Below, one piece after another: positions 1 through 10,993 of a stretch of DNA of 64,000 nt (the first letter of the stretch is position 1; every line of letters begins with the position of its first letter). The position numbers and the translations under genes are program-made. The notes under the pieces were generated by a model, which did not search any database, was not told the DNA's origin, and was given only the letters and a program-made list of their open reading frames with translations. The stretch spans positions 1 to 64,000 of the forward strand of contig CAOLHI010003135.1 in NCBI GenBank assembly GCA_948474755.1, read 5' to 3'. This DNA is from Ctenosaura bakeri. Lineage: Eukaryota > Chordata > Lepidosauria > Squamata > Iguanidae.

Positions 1-268
1 AAAGTGGGTTCTTCAAGACTGGTTTAAAGAAGCATGAATTCTCCTTGGATTTTACTGGTTGTTTTTGGTCACTTCCATTTCATTCTTTCTGGGGGTCTGT
101 TTGTAGTGATTTCTCAGGGCTTTTCCTAAGGATTATTTTTAAACTGGGCATGTTTTGCCAGGATGGTCCTATGCTTTAAGGACATTTTTCCCCCTCTGAT
201 GATTTTTCAAACGCTTTAGAGTTATAGTGCTATAATGCAAAAATGCCACTTTGCCACTGCAACATTAA

Positions 269-736
269 GACCCTTTCCACACGCGGCAAGGGAAATTCTC
301 TCTGCCGCTACTCACTGGCTTTTTGGTGGGTCTGGACGAGTCCATTGGGACGAGGAGCTGTGCGAGCTCATTACTCTGCACTGCTCCGGTGTCCAAAATG
401 GCGGCTTCTGGTTGGTGGAGGCTCTCCACCAACTGAAGAAGCTTGCCAGCCTAAAGCCTGCCCCCCCTGCAGATCTTCAGGCATGCACTAGTGTGCGCCT
501 GCAAATCTGCACTGGAGCGTGGCGACAGAGCAACACAGGGTCGCATGCTCCATACTTTTTAAAAATCTCTTAAAAGAGGTTTTTAAAAAGCACGCTGAGT
601 GACCAGCTACGGTCGCTCCGGAGCGGACTGAGGTGCGGAACTACGAAAAGTAGTCCGCCCCAGTCCACTCCACAGTGCAGAAGACCTCCGTTGGAGGTCG
701 CTCTGCACCATTTTAACAGGCCGATGTGGAAAGGGC
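269..736. mobile_element. Non-autonomous DNA transposon, GGCCCTTT-type termini
   Basis: Inverted ends are seen directly: GACCCTTTCCACAC on the left and GTGGAAAGGGCC on the right. The interior is more GC- and CpG-rich than its AT-rich flanks. Flanking triplets are TAA (left) and TGA (right), compatible with a 3-bp target-site duplication that has mutated once. No transposase frame is present; the open frames inside are short and overlap on both strands. It shares its termini with the elements at 2681, 5041, 10598, 28892 and 48554. Superfamily (PIF/Harbinger-like from the 3-bp duplications) is inference. Confidence 0.7.
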
Positions 737-2680
737 CTGAGAAAAACATGAAAAGAAAGGAAGAGAAGGAGACATTTTTCTTTCAATACATCTCAAAGTT
801 TTAAAGCAACCCACTGGAGGGTAAGAATAATACATTGAAGCTGGTGTTGAGAATTGCCAGAGAATAATCTGGAACAACAGAAACGTCATTTGGATATTTT
901 TTTATTAGAAAACCAACAGTGACAACCAACAAATATGTGAATTTGCTCACACATTTGCCCTACCTGGGGAAGGACAATGAGCGACCTGTAAGGAAATAGC
1001 TAAGAAGACTCTCATATTTATGACCCACAACTATATCTCTCTATCATTGATTCTGCTAAATAGGTATATAATGCAATCCTAAATAGGAGAGCTATAAGGG
1101 TCAGTGAGGAGGCCTCCCGCTCAACCTCCAAACTATCCATGCATGAAGAGCAAATTTCATGACACACAGTTTACCATTTCTGAATGTTTTTCCCCCACTC
1201 TTTTCCAGCAAAACTTCACATCTATTTTGTTGGGGGGGGAATCTTCCTCTCACTGAAACTAATGGAAATTCAATGGTGAGGGAGAGTAGGGGTATGGAAA
1301 TCTGTAGGAAACTAGCAGAATTACATGCTTTCCTTGGCATAAACTGCTTTTCTAAAAGAAATGAATGCAGGATTTATTGAGGTTGGATTAAGAAACAAAG
1401 GAAGCAGCTTAAGAGAAACAAAACTTTAAAAATGTTTTATTCCTTTATTACCGCCACTCCACTGAAAGAGAGGATCATTACTTAGATTGCTATGCTAAGC
1501 AACATGGTAGGAGACACCTAGGAGAGGACTAGTATGTGAAGGGATGAAGGTCATTCCTGAGATTATCAACCTACTCAACAGAAGCACAGAAGAGATGTGA
1601 TAGATTATTTTATCTGACTCTACCATTACTGCCCCCCTGGAGGCTTTCTTTATTTTTTGTGTAAAGCATAGTTGTTCTCTCTTTCAGTTCCAAAATTTTG
1701 AAGATGATCAGCAGAAAATAGTAAATAATTTAGATGCACTGTGAGAAGAATGCATTTATGGCTGGATGTTGTGAACTTACAGGAGTCAGGATGGAGTAGA
1801 AAAGTTAACATGGGATAGTTATTTGCTTAAAATGTGAGGATTGTGTATTCCAGATATGACTTAAAATTCACTGGGGGATTTAGGGCCAATCACAATCTCT
1901 TGGTGTAACATTGATCATATTACTGTTGTGACGTTAAAATGGGGGTGTGGACAAAATTCATGCATGCTGCCTTAAGCTATTTGGAGGAGAACATTTGAAA
2001 AAAAAAACTCACCACAGCAGTAACTCTCTTGGGACAAACTAGCATTTGCTTATTTAACATAGTTTGGGAATTACACTTTTAGAATAGAGTTGGACAACTT
2101 TAGAAGATCTGGAGGCCAATTTTCCCATCTAGAAGACTCTGGAAGAGATGTAGACTACAACATAAGGAGTGAAGTGAAATCAAAGCAGGCATCCTGTTGC
2201 TGAATTAAGATAGTGTAAGTGGGGTTCACACCATCACAACTCACTTTTATTCCCCAGTTACAGGTTAGGCAGAGACTGGCATTCTCTGTTAACTGTGCAA
2301 TGACCAAAATCTCCTCTCGAAAAAGCCATTTTCTCTCACCTCCACCTTCTCAAACCCAGCCATTGCTGTGTCATTGGAGAGCAGAAGGAACAACAGATAA
2401 ATGCCTATCTGTTCTCTTATAGTTGGATATAGAGCAGTGACATTATATTTATGAACCATTATGAACCTCCAAAGGGTCCTGTAGATTCCTGCAGCTGTAA
2501 GCCCAGCTATAGGAAGCTGGATGCATGACTGCTTGCCCATCTCTCTCCAATGATCTGGAAATGGCTGGGTTGGGAGGCTGGAGTGAAGAAAAGGTGTGTA
2601 TACACTTGTAGGTTGGTAGTACAAACTAGTTTTTACAGGAGATTATCATAGCTATGTCTCATAACTAGATATGAGACTCA
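737..2680. other. AT-rich non-coding stretch, no recognised repeat
   Basis: No repeat or gene was recognised apart from a weak exon-like segment at 1698-1756 listed separately. Confidence 0.5.
1698..1756 (+). other. Weak exon-like segment (acceptor plus short open frame)
   Basis: A pyrimidine-rich acceptor (TTCTCTCTTTCAG) is followed by an open frame reading FQNFEDDQQKIVNNLDAL and then TGA. An internal GTAAAT could serve as a donor. The peptide is too short to assign and matches no family I recognise, so chance is quite possible. Confidence 0.15.
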
Positions 2681-3092
2681 GGCCATTTCTGTATGTTACC
2701 TGATCCCGTCATCCTCCCATTGCAAACCTGGCAGCACCTTTGCCAGGAAGAGAGTGCAACAGGAATGCTTCCATCTGCACTGGTTGGCTCTTTGTCGAAG
2801 GGAGCACGAGTGAGATGCACCTGCCTTCCACACACAGCCATGCTCTTTCCCATGCTCCATTGGAGAAGAAAGCACCTCCATTGGACTTCCTCCCTTCTGC
2901 ATGGCAGGTAAGGACAGGATAATTGCACGATCACAGGCACTTAACAGATTTATTCCATTAAGTGAATATCCCACAATCATGACGGGTGGGAACAAGATGG
3001 CACTGGGACCATGATGACATGCAGAAGTATGACCTGTGGACTGCTGCCATCTCGTCCCCATAGCGGGATTGCGACACCATGCGGAAATGGCC
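2681..3092. mobile_element. Non-autonomous DNA transposon, GGCCATTT subtype
   Basis: The termini GGCCATTTC and GAAATGGCC are inverted. The interior resembles the element at 10598-10993: both have a GGCAG..CC..GCCAGGA segment near the left end and a related pattern of short shared blocks. Overlapping open frames on both strands are shadows of this GC-richer interior and not genes. No matching flanking triplet is evident (TCA left, ATA right). Confidence 0.65.
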
Positions 3093-4513
3093 ATAATTGT
3101 GATGTGGAATCATCTCCCAGAAATCCACTTCTAGTTTTTAAAAGATAAAAGTTGAAAATATTAGCAAAAGCAGGGAGCACAATGGCTGATTTAAAAGTGA
3201 ATTGATGCTCCTGATGGTTTCCTGGAAAAGCATTTTTTTTTCCAGGTACAGGGCAATCTGGTGACACTGTGAGATGCAAAAGCAGACTTCAGTGGCTGCA
3301 CTTTGCTCACATGTGGTAGTAGAGCACTAACTGGTGCTAATGCTGAGGCTGGGGACCTTCTGTTCTTTACGCACACCCCACTTGTAGCCATCTGTCTGTG
3401 GTACTGGAAACCTTCTCTGGAGTTTTATCAGGTTAATGGGTTTTTTAAGAATGCATGGGATTTCCAAAGGGAGCTGGAGGGAGTATCTTCTATATGCCAT
3501 TGGGGGAAAAAAAATTGGAAACCACCCTTAGCATGAACCTCCTACCTTTGTACCTAATATTTAAATTATTGTGGAATTATACTTTATTAAAATGTGCTGT
3601 ACCTTGACAGACATGATACTAATCAATGAACTATTAAAAATATTACTTTCTAGTAAAATTTCCAATGCTTGCTTGATATTTTAAATACCCCCAGTATTCA
3701 AGCACTTAAATAAATGGAACAAAATTAGAGTGGCTAATTGAAAATCTCAGGGGCTGGACATCTGCTTAATATATAAGCTGCAGCCACAGTTTGGTAATAG
3801 GCCACCTTAAAAGTGGCAAAGGTCTAAGTTAGCCTGTTTAAACAGAGTAATTATGAAGAATTGCGATATGGATGTAAGTTTGGAACCTTTCCAAATGGAG
3901 TCATAAAATGTGCTAATTGGTCCTGAGAATTAGAATGCTGTAAAAGTCAAATTTACAACACAGACTGTTTTAGAAAGGAATTAACTTGGTGACCCTAGAG
4001 CTTTTTAATGCACCTAGCCAGTAGGAAGGAAGACACTGCATAATGGGAATCTTGCATGAACACCATGAGAGAGTGACAGATCCACTTTCATTGGCAGAGA
4101 TTAATATGACACGTACAACCTAATTAACAAGTATTTAGTTAGCTGAAAAGGCCTGTACTATGTTATATATCTGGGTAATTGAGAAATACCTGTGGCCTTG
4201 ATTGAGGATTTGTTGGAACTCTACCTGAATCTGAAGTAATGTTTTAATTAAGCTATGTGCTTGCTAATAGGTGAAATTATAATTAATTAGTTGTGTCATG
4301 TTTACTTAATCTAAGAGAGTGAGTTACTTAATAATATTAAATATCTGCACAACCATGGCAATATAAGGTAGTCTAGCATGTGCCAGTTAATGTAACCTTT
4401 TCAAAACTGCTCTATTTTTTCCATCTGAAATCACAGATTTTTATAACGGATGCAGGCAGTCAAAAACTATTGAGTGCCTACTGGAGTAGATAGACTGTAT
4501 CAATGGAAATTAA
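3093..4513. other. AT-rich non-coding stretch
   Basis: No repeat family, RNA gene or exon was recognised. Confidence 0.5.
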
Positions 4514-4716
4514 GGCCACATCCACACTGCACTGTCATAGTGCTACTATTCCACTTTCAACATCCTATGGAATTCTGGGGCTTGCAGTTTTGGGAAGGGC
4601 CTTTTGAATTCTCAGCCAGAGAACTCTTTGGCCTCAGTAAACTAGAAACCCCAGAATTCCACAGGATGTTGAATGTGGAATAATAGCACTGCAACCATGT
4701 AGTGTGGAAATGGTCC
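4514..4716. mobile_element. Palindromic MITE, about 203 bp
   Basis: Long inverted arms are visible: the left arm contains CCACTTTCAACATCCTATGG and the right arm contains its near reverse complement, CCACAGGATGTTGAATGTGG. The ends are GGCCACATCC and GGTCC. The same element is present at 30079-30280 and 31477-31678, with partial copies at 40669 and 51636. The left flank is TAA; a TAA occurs a few bases beyond the right end, so the duplication is imperfect here. Confidence 0.75.
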
Positions 4717-5040
4717 AAGTAAGGCAAGACCTATGCAAAATCCATTGATTTTCTTGTGTAACTTTGGTTGTGTCTAACATTAAATTTAGGCTGGCAAGTT
4801 TTAAAAAATAATACAGCAAGGATTTTTTTTAACACAAAATCTTCAAATAATCCTTACTTGAAAATTACCATTAATGTCTAGTGATGTACTTTGCAATTAT
4901 ATTGGTTGAGATCCTCTTTGACATTCATGTAGTAGAAAGTTCCATTAACGATGTTTCTAAGGTAGAAAAAAATAGGAAAAGAGGAAGACAATATTATAGA
5001 TGAATAGACTCAATCAATGAAGACATGTCCCTGAATCTAT

Positions 5041-5827
5041 GGCCCTTTTCGCATGGCGGTTTGAAAGCGTATTAAACACGCTCCCTCCCCCCTTCACGAG
5101 CCGCCGTACCGCATGACGTTCCCGCCGACCCGGGGCTCTCGCGATCGTGAGTAGTGCTGGAGTCGCGTTTTTTCATTTTCGCCTGGAAGCGAAAATGACC
5201 TCCTTTACGTATCGCTCGCGCAACCCGCGGGTCTGCGGAGCCCTCTTACGCGAAGGAACCGGGAGTGGGCGGGGTGCGGGCAGTCCCAGCTGCCTGTCCG
5301 TCACACAGCAACTCCCAGAGGAAGCCCCGCCCAGCAGCAGGGACGCCGCTGCCCCCATGGTAGCAGGGAACACTGCCCGATATGTTGCCGCAAGAGCCCA
5401 CCCCAGGGTTGCGTCGCCACACTTGAGACGACAGCAGCCCCTGGGGTCTGGCTGACTATTTTTTTAAAAAAAACTGGTGCTATCGTTAGCACGTTAGCAC
5501 ATTAGCACCGTAGCTCTGCTACTGGTCTGCCCTTGGGGCTGCTGCGATGGCCTGTTGGCAGGATCTATCGTGCTAACGTTAGCACGATAGGCTGAAAAAA
5601 AGAAAAAAAAAGAAAACCCACCGCCCAATCAGGACCGGTGGGGCGGGGACAGGGAGGGACCTGGGCGTGGCCCACGACACCGACATGCGGAAGAGGCACC
5701 AGGCGGGGAATGGTGCTCTCTCACAAATGCCCTGCTGTGTGCGGAGTGCAAGGGGCTTTTTTGCGAAGTTTACAATAGCGCGAGGGCTCTCCCTCATTGC
5801 GCTAATGACCTACGTGCGAAAAGGGCC
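5041..5827. mobile_element. CpG-rich non-autonomous DNA transposon with TAT duplication
   Basis: A perfect 13-bp terminal inverted repeat (GGCCCTTTTCGCA / TGCGAAAAGGGCC) is flanked on both sides by TAT (5038-5040 and 5828-5830). The interior is strikingly CpG-rich against an AT-rich background. It holds repeated GTTAGCAC units near 5484-5506 and a 26-bp perfect palindrome at 5565-5590. No transposase frame is present; apparent open frames lie on both strands and do not resemble proteins. Confidence 0.8.
5565..5590. repeat. Perfect 26-bp palindrome
   Basis: The sequence equals its own reverse complement, centred on AACGTT at 5575-5580. A related run of GTTAGCAC units lies about 75 bp upstream, so the palindrome may have arisen by inverted duplication of that unit inside the transposon. 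Confidence 0.95.
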
Positions 5828-6109
5828 TATAAGTGGGGCAGTTGATGATAGGGTGACTTGGAGGTCTCTCATCAATAGCAGCACCATAACTTGAAGTCAA
5901 CTTGATGGCAGTTAACAAAGAAGTGTACTTACACAGTGGTCTTGGGTGACTATGGCTACTATTGAGGTGGCAGTCATAGTGGGATATTTCCCAGCACTCC
6001 CAATGGAGGGTACTGCATACCTCTTTATGCGATGTCATTAAAAGTTGTGCAAGCTAAAGTCACCAAGAGATTCCAGCCATTGACTCCAAAAAATGTCTCC
6101 TGCAAATGT
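5828..6109. other. Non-coding stretch
   Basis: Nothing recognised between the transposon and the inverted retroelement fragment. Confidence 0.4.
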
Positions 6110-6262
6110 AGTCAACAGACAGATGGAGAAGATCAAATTAGCCTCCCCCTTCTTGTCCTCTTGGGCAGTTATCACAATTTCACAGAGCAGAACCTCTTGG
6201 CCCTTCATCTCCCTCAGTTCACTAGCTAGTCCCTCCATTAGTAAAGGCATTTTTGTTGTGGC
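6110..6262 (-). mobile_element. Retroelement ORF1-like fragment, inverted relative to 7110-7560
   Basis: On the minus strand one frame reads GLASELREMKGQEVLLCEIV followed by ITAQEDKKGEANL. The plus-strand sequence near 7370-7470 reads GLASKLGEMKGQEVLVSEMA then ISPKEERKGKANL. The similarity over about 35 residues is too high for chance, so these are two copies of one repeat in opposite orientation. The Lys/Glu-rich coiled-coil character is compatible with L1 ORF1, but that assignment is inference. Confidence 0.55.
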
Positions 6263-6277
6263 ATTATCTAACTGGGA

Positions 6278-6473
6278 TCCAGTGCAGTGTAGTGATTTGA
6301 GTGTTGACCTATGACTCTGGATACCCTGCTCAGCCATGAAAACCTATTGGGTTACCTTGGGCAAGTCATATTCTCTTAGCCTCAGAGGAAGGCAAAAGAA
6401 AACCTCTCTGAACAAATTGTGCCAAGAAAAACCCATGATAGGTTTTGCCTTAGGGTCACCATAAGTCGAAGGA
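6278..6473 (+). mobile_element. tRNA-derived SINE (squamate ACA-SINE-like)
   Basis: The tRNA-like head reads GTGTAGTGATTTGAGTGTTG. It is followed by the body landmarks CTCAGCCATGAAAAC, CTTGGGCAAGTCA, CCTCAGAGGAAGGCAAAAG and CCATGATAGG, then CACCATAAGTCG. The usual ACA-rich tail is missing, so this copy is 3'-truncated. A second, interrupted copy of the same SINE lies at 15583-15710 and 16607-16682. Family naming is from memory. Confidence 0.75.
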
Positions 6474-6770
6474 GGTAGGACTTTCAGCAGGCCAGTGGGC
6501 AGGCGCTCCCTGCTGCAGCTCTACAGTGAGGAGAGCTTTCACAGGGAAAGTGCCAACCAAATGGATCTCTCGCTGTAGAAACTCCCCCTAGATGAAAGGG
6601 AGAGTGAGAGATCATCCATCAGGGTCTGGAATTTCCATTATTTTCATTTACGCATGAGTAAATACATTACAACTAGGAAGGACCAAGAGAGTGACAGATT
6701 TTGCCCTTGCTGAAAAACATAGCTGTTTGGATCTAATGATTTGATGGCCCTGTGTCAGCAATTTGCTTTA

Positions 6771-6777
6771 AAAAAAA

Positions 6778-6853
<76 letters not shown>
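6771..6853. repeat. (AAT)n microsatellite
   Basis: About 23 uninterrupted AAT units flanked by short A runs. The minus-strand poly-tyrosine reading is an artefact of the repeat. Confidence 0.98.
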
Positions 6854-7109
6854 TCTCAAACCTTTGGAATTACAAAAGTGAAAAATTATTCCAATTAAAA
6901 CAGAATAATGGAAGCCTTGCATATGTTTCATGGATAGACTGGATTCCATCTTATTTGTAAGACAGAAAAGGATTTTAAAAAGGAGACATTACAGCACAAG
7001 AAGGTACATGCATAATCTCTTTGATAGTGATAAGATAGATTTACTGATGATTTTTGGCTAGACAATAAAAGAAGTGAGCTGTTAATTCTGAAACTGCTGG
7101 CTAAATTAA

Positions 7110-8311
7110 AGATGAAATCTTCCCAGGATTTTTTCTCAGGATTTTTTACAATGAATGACTGAGCTACACTCTTTGAGAGAAGCAGATCTGCCAGATTTGA
7201 AGAGGAACTTGATAGAGGATCTGAGGAATCAAATCAATGAAATCAAGGCAGAACTGTAGGGACATGCAAGGTAAGGAGGGGCGAATTTGGGGCTAATATG
7301 GAAGTTAGCAACATGGAAATGAAAAAGGTTGAAAATCATGTAGAGAGACAAATTCAAGTTGAGCTAATGCAGGGACTAGCTAGTAAATTGGGGGAGATGA
7401 AAGGCCAAGAGGTTCTGGTCTCTGAAATGGCAATAAGTCCCAAAGAGGAGAGGAAGGGGAAGGCTAATCTGAAACTGATCTATAATGTACCTACATTTAT
7501 GGTTGAATGAAGTCAAATGGATTTAATGAAAGAATTAGCCTGCATGACTGAAGGGGATGAGAGAAAGAAGAAAAAGAAAAGTGTCCTGTCCCAGAAAAAC
7601 ATCTCAAAACACCAGGTGGGAAGGAAATGGAAATATCATCAAAGGGCAAGGGAGAGAATCTAAGAAGATGAGAGCAGGGAAACATTCATGGATAGGGCGG
7701 ATGCACGGAAAGAGAGGAGTCAAATTTAAATTTAAATAGACTTGTTTGAAAGAAGTTGTGAAATGGTTATAGACATAAGACAATGAAAACTGGACTTGGT
7801 AATAAATTGTAAAGGATTCTACAATATGAAACAATATACAAATATTTGGATTTAGTGATGTTATATAACATGTAAAAGAACTGAAGTTTTAAGTAGTGAC
7901 AATTAATATTTGTAAGTAAGTCAGCTTGATATTAAGATTAGACAACACAAAGTCATTTATCAAGTAAATGTAACAAGTAATAGAATGTGATAGAAAGCAG
8001 TATTGACATACTATGCTAGATACACTAATTTCTGATAGAAAAAAGATCATTTTTCTCCTTTAGAAAACATGAACAGAGGGAAGGGAAGAAGAGGATTCTT
8101 GGATATTATTCTTGAGAGGCTCAAATTAATCAATTTAAAGGAAGAATGGAAATCACACCCTTTTATTTCTTTTTTCCTTTTTCCCCCTTTTTATTGTCTA
8201 ATTCTTACGTTTTGATTTTTTATGCTTTTTTCTTTTTTTTCTTATGTATTTGTAGAATTTTTGTATTTTTAGAAACTATTAATAAAGATACCTTTTTTAA
8301 AAAAAAAAAGA
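7110..8311 (+). mobile_element. Probable L1/HAL1-like fragment (ORF1-like region, 3' UTR, poly-A)
   Basis: A broken frame near 7196-7260 reads DLKRNLIEDLRNQINEIKAE, a charged heptad-like coiled coil. It is followed by the block GLASKLGEMKGQEVL and later KANLKLIYNVP, which is reminiscent of the start of the L1 ORF1 RRM. Beyond a long AT-rich segment the sequence ends with ATTAATAAAGATA and an A-rich tail at 8300-8311. In-frame stops show decay. The 5' limit is uncertain and no target-site duplication was found; the L1 assignment is inference. Confidence 0.45.
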
Positions 8312-8410
8312 TCAAAACAACTCAAAGCCACACAACAGCAGCAACAACAAAATATCTCACTCATTTTTTAAAAGCTATTTTGAGAAATTTCTTTGATGTT
8401 TTGGAGACAC

Positions 8411-9250
8411 TTTTATTTATGTATTTCTTTATTTCCCATCTTCTTCCCAAAATGGAACTCAAGGCAGCTTATAGTTGTTAAAACAAACATAATGAACAAA
8501 ATTCATAGAGAAAAGGTTTTTGCATACTTGTTGGCAAGACAGCAAGGACGGTACCAATCTAGCCTCTCTGAGAATGGAGTTCTAAAGCTTGGGAGCGGCA
8601 GTGGAGAAAGTGCTCTCGCTTGTTCCCACCATGTATATCTGTGAAGGCAGAGAAGGGTCTCTCTAGAAAATCCAGAATATAGTCTTTCCAACAAACTGGA
8701 CCTGAGTCATACAGCACTTTGAATTGATCTTGGAAACTGACCAGCAGGCAATGGACCTGTTGTAAAAAGCCAGCTAACAATCTGGATGCAGCTCCTTCAG
8801 CCAGCTGAAGTTTCTGAACACTCCTCAAAGGCAGACCAACATAGAGCACATTAGAATAATCCAAATGAAATGTAACTAAAACAGGTATCACTTTGGCAAT
8901 GTCTGAGTCAGCTCAGCTGCGCATTAGTTTTAACACGTTCCTGGCCACAGCCAAAACCTGGGCACCCAGGCTCAGTTATGAGTCTAGGAGTACACCCAAA
9001 CTGCAAAACTGTGATTTCAGGGACAGCATAATCTCATCCAGCACAGGTTGAGTCTTTATTCCTTGACCTGCCTTGCAAGTGACCAGGAGCACTTCTATCT
9101 TGTCAGGATTCAGTTTCAATCTGTTTGCTTTCATCTCTCCCATTACTGATGACAAACTTTGTTTTAGGACCAAAACAGTTTCCTCGGATTGAGGTGAAAA
9201 GGAGTAATAGAGTTGGATGTCATCCGCATGCTGATAGTGGTTCACAAATA
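8411..9250 (-). mobile_element. L2-like LINE, 5'-truncated, 3' part of RT ORF
   Basis: On the minus strand the frame runs from an active-site-like HADDIQLYYSFSPQSEE through MKANRLKLNPDKIEVLLV and LGVLLDS. After a frameshift it continues with FHLDYSNVLYVGLPLRSVQK. These are hallmarks of the L2 reverse transcriptase C-terminal half. The 3' tail is GCCTTGAGTTCC..ATTTTGGGAAG then A/T-rich. The catalytic Tyr of YADD is His here and stops and frameshifts are present, so the copy is dead. Endonuclease and upstream RT are absent. Confidence 0.85.
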
Positions 9251-10225
9251 TGAATAAGCCAAAGAATATATGTTTATGTTAGTGTTGTAAGGACATTTCT
9301 TTTTTGAGAAGCCAGAGGACTTCATCATTTAGAGTGCTCTGTAAAAGCATGCATCAGGCCCAACTCCACCTGAATGTAATGACATCAAATAGGGGAACTT
9401 TTTTTATAAGTTCCCTTTTTCAGTTACTCAAAATATTCATAGTTCATGCAGATGTGTTCTTTGTTTTCTTAAAAAGTAGAAGGGACATCTCTTTCAAAAC
9501 AAATAAAGCTTACTCTCACAAATTCTGACTTCTTTTCACAGGATATATGTATAAAAATAGATTCCATTGTATATAAATTGAATATTTTGAGATCTGCTTT
9601 TGGAAGATGGATAAATAATAGAAAAGTAACAGTAGAACACAATTACCTAAACAATTCACAGTCTAAACAGGTGTAGCATTAGCAGAATTTAAACTCAATT
9701 GGGAAGGATGGGTGTTAGCCTAATATCAATCAGCAGCTGTGAAGCAATTGCCCTTTTAAAATTTAGTTATAAAATTGCTGGCAAGGAAAATATTACAGCA
9801 ACTCTATTACAATGTTTGCTAATTTAATAGCTGAATCACTAGCAGATGCTCAGCAAAGCACATCTTTCATTGATAACTTCCCCTTCATTCTTCTCCTTCT
9901 CCACAAGTAAAATGGCAAAAGTGACCAAAGTGTCATGTATATTATTATTTTCTGCATAATGTGAGCATATGTTTATCTTGCAAAATTACTAAGCTATTAG
10001 GAGAAGCATAGCATTTATAGAAATGTACAAATTTAAAAAATAGCATGTGCTAGTCTTTAAAGAAATGATGTGTTTCTTCTTAATTCTTAATCAGCTAGGG
10101 GTATGTGTTCATTTCAAAACGAGTGGCAAATAGAACAGAATAAATTTCTTTTGCTTGAATGTTAATTTAAATTCTAATTTAAATAAGAACACAGAGTTAT
10201 AAATGGATAGGACTTCCAGTCTTAC
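9251..10225. other. AT-rich non-coding stretch
   Basis: No repeat or gene recognised. Confidence 0.5.
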
Positions 10226-10321
10226 CTGTGATTCTGGCATTTGGATCGCTGATCTGTCAGTGGGTAGAATGTCAGAACCACCATTTTCTTTTCTCTGAAG
10301 GGTCTCACAGTTACATCATAT
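10226..10321 (-). CDS. Candidate internal coding exon of an unidentified gene
   Basis: Read on the minus strand, an acceptor (TGTTCTATTTATAG) precedes 96 bases that are open in one frame, and the segment ends with the strong donor CACAG|GTAAGA. After one leading base, the frame reads YDVTVRPFREKKMVVLTFYP followed by LTDQRSKCQNH with two bases left over. The exon is therefore symmetric (phase 2 in, phase 2 out) and a multiple of three. Residue composition looks like a real folded protein and not a repeat-derived peptide, and no known repeat overlaps it. I do not recognise the protein family. The minus-strand exon candidate at 20127-20205 also enters in phase 2 and could be its upstream neighbour or an alternative last exon. 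A chance open frame of this length between splice-like sites remains possible. Confidence 0.55.
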
Positions 10322-10597
10322 CTATAAATAGAACATAGCAGCTACCAGGTGCTGAATTTAGTCCATGTTTATTTTAAAAATTGTTCAAATGAAGACGTGG
10401 AAAGGGGAAAGGGGGAAAAAGACTTCATATATGAACACAAATGAATCTGTTGCAAATCTCCAAAGCAATAATGAAAGAAGCATAGTTTACTCAAATAAAT
10501 AATAATATGAAAATGATAATATAAAATGAATTGGCTTTTATTAAAGAAAATGAGTGACTTTACAAAACAAAAGACATTTTATTTTACAAAAGTTTTA

Positions 10598-10993
10598 GGT
10601 CATTTCCTCACCTAACTCTTCTCCATTATTGTCTTGTCATGATCCTGGCAGTACCACTGCCAGGATGTGAGCATGACCTGAACGTTCTCCTCTGCACCTG
10701 GCCAGCTGCTTGCAGAAGGGTAGCACAAATGACACACACCTTCACTTTCTGTGTTTCACCGGGGAAGGAAACGCCTTGATCATGTTTCCTCCCTTTCTAC
10801 ATGGCATCGGTGAGGGGGGCATCATGTGATTAGGTGCCATCACCAATTTTTTTCCGTAATGGAATATCCCACAATCGCAATGGGTGGGGACATGTTGGCA
10901 GCAGGACTGCAATGATTTCTTGCAAAGGTACAACTCATGGACTGGCAGCAATGTGTCCCCATCACGGGACAGCGATGTTGTGCAGAAATGGCC
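10598..10993. mobile_element. Non-autonomous DNA transposon, GGTCATTTCC subtype
   Basis: The ends GGTCATTTCC and GAAATGGCC are imperfectly inverted. The interior resembles 2681-3092 (the GGCAGTACCACTGCCAGGA block, then a CCTCTGCACCTGG segment). The left flank is TTA but the right flank ACA does not match. Open frames on both strands are not credible genes. Confidence 0.6.

Noticed and set aside
5147..5455. GC-rich segment that could be taken for a CpG-island promoter
   Set aside because: It is bounded by perfect inverted ends and TAT duplications, so it is a transposon; no gene follows.
6755..6949. Poly-tyrosine open frame
   Set aside because: Direct translation of the (AAT)n microsatellite.
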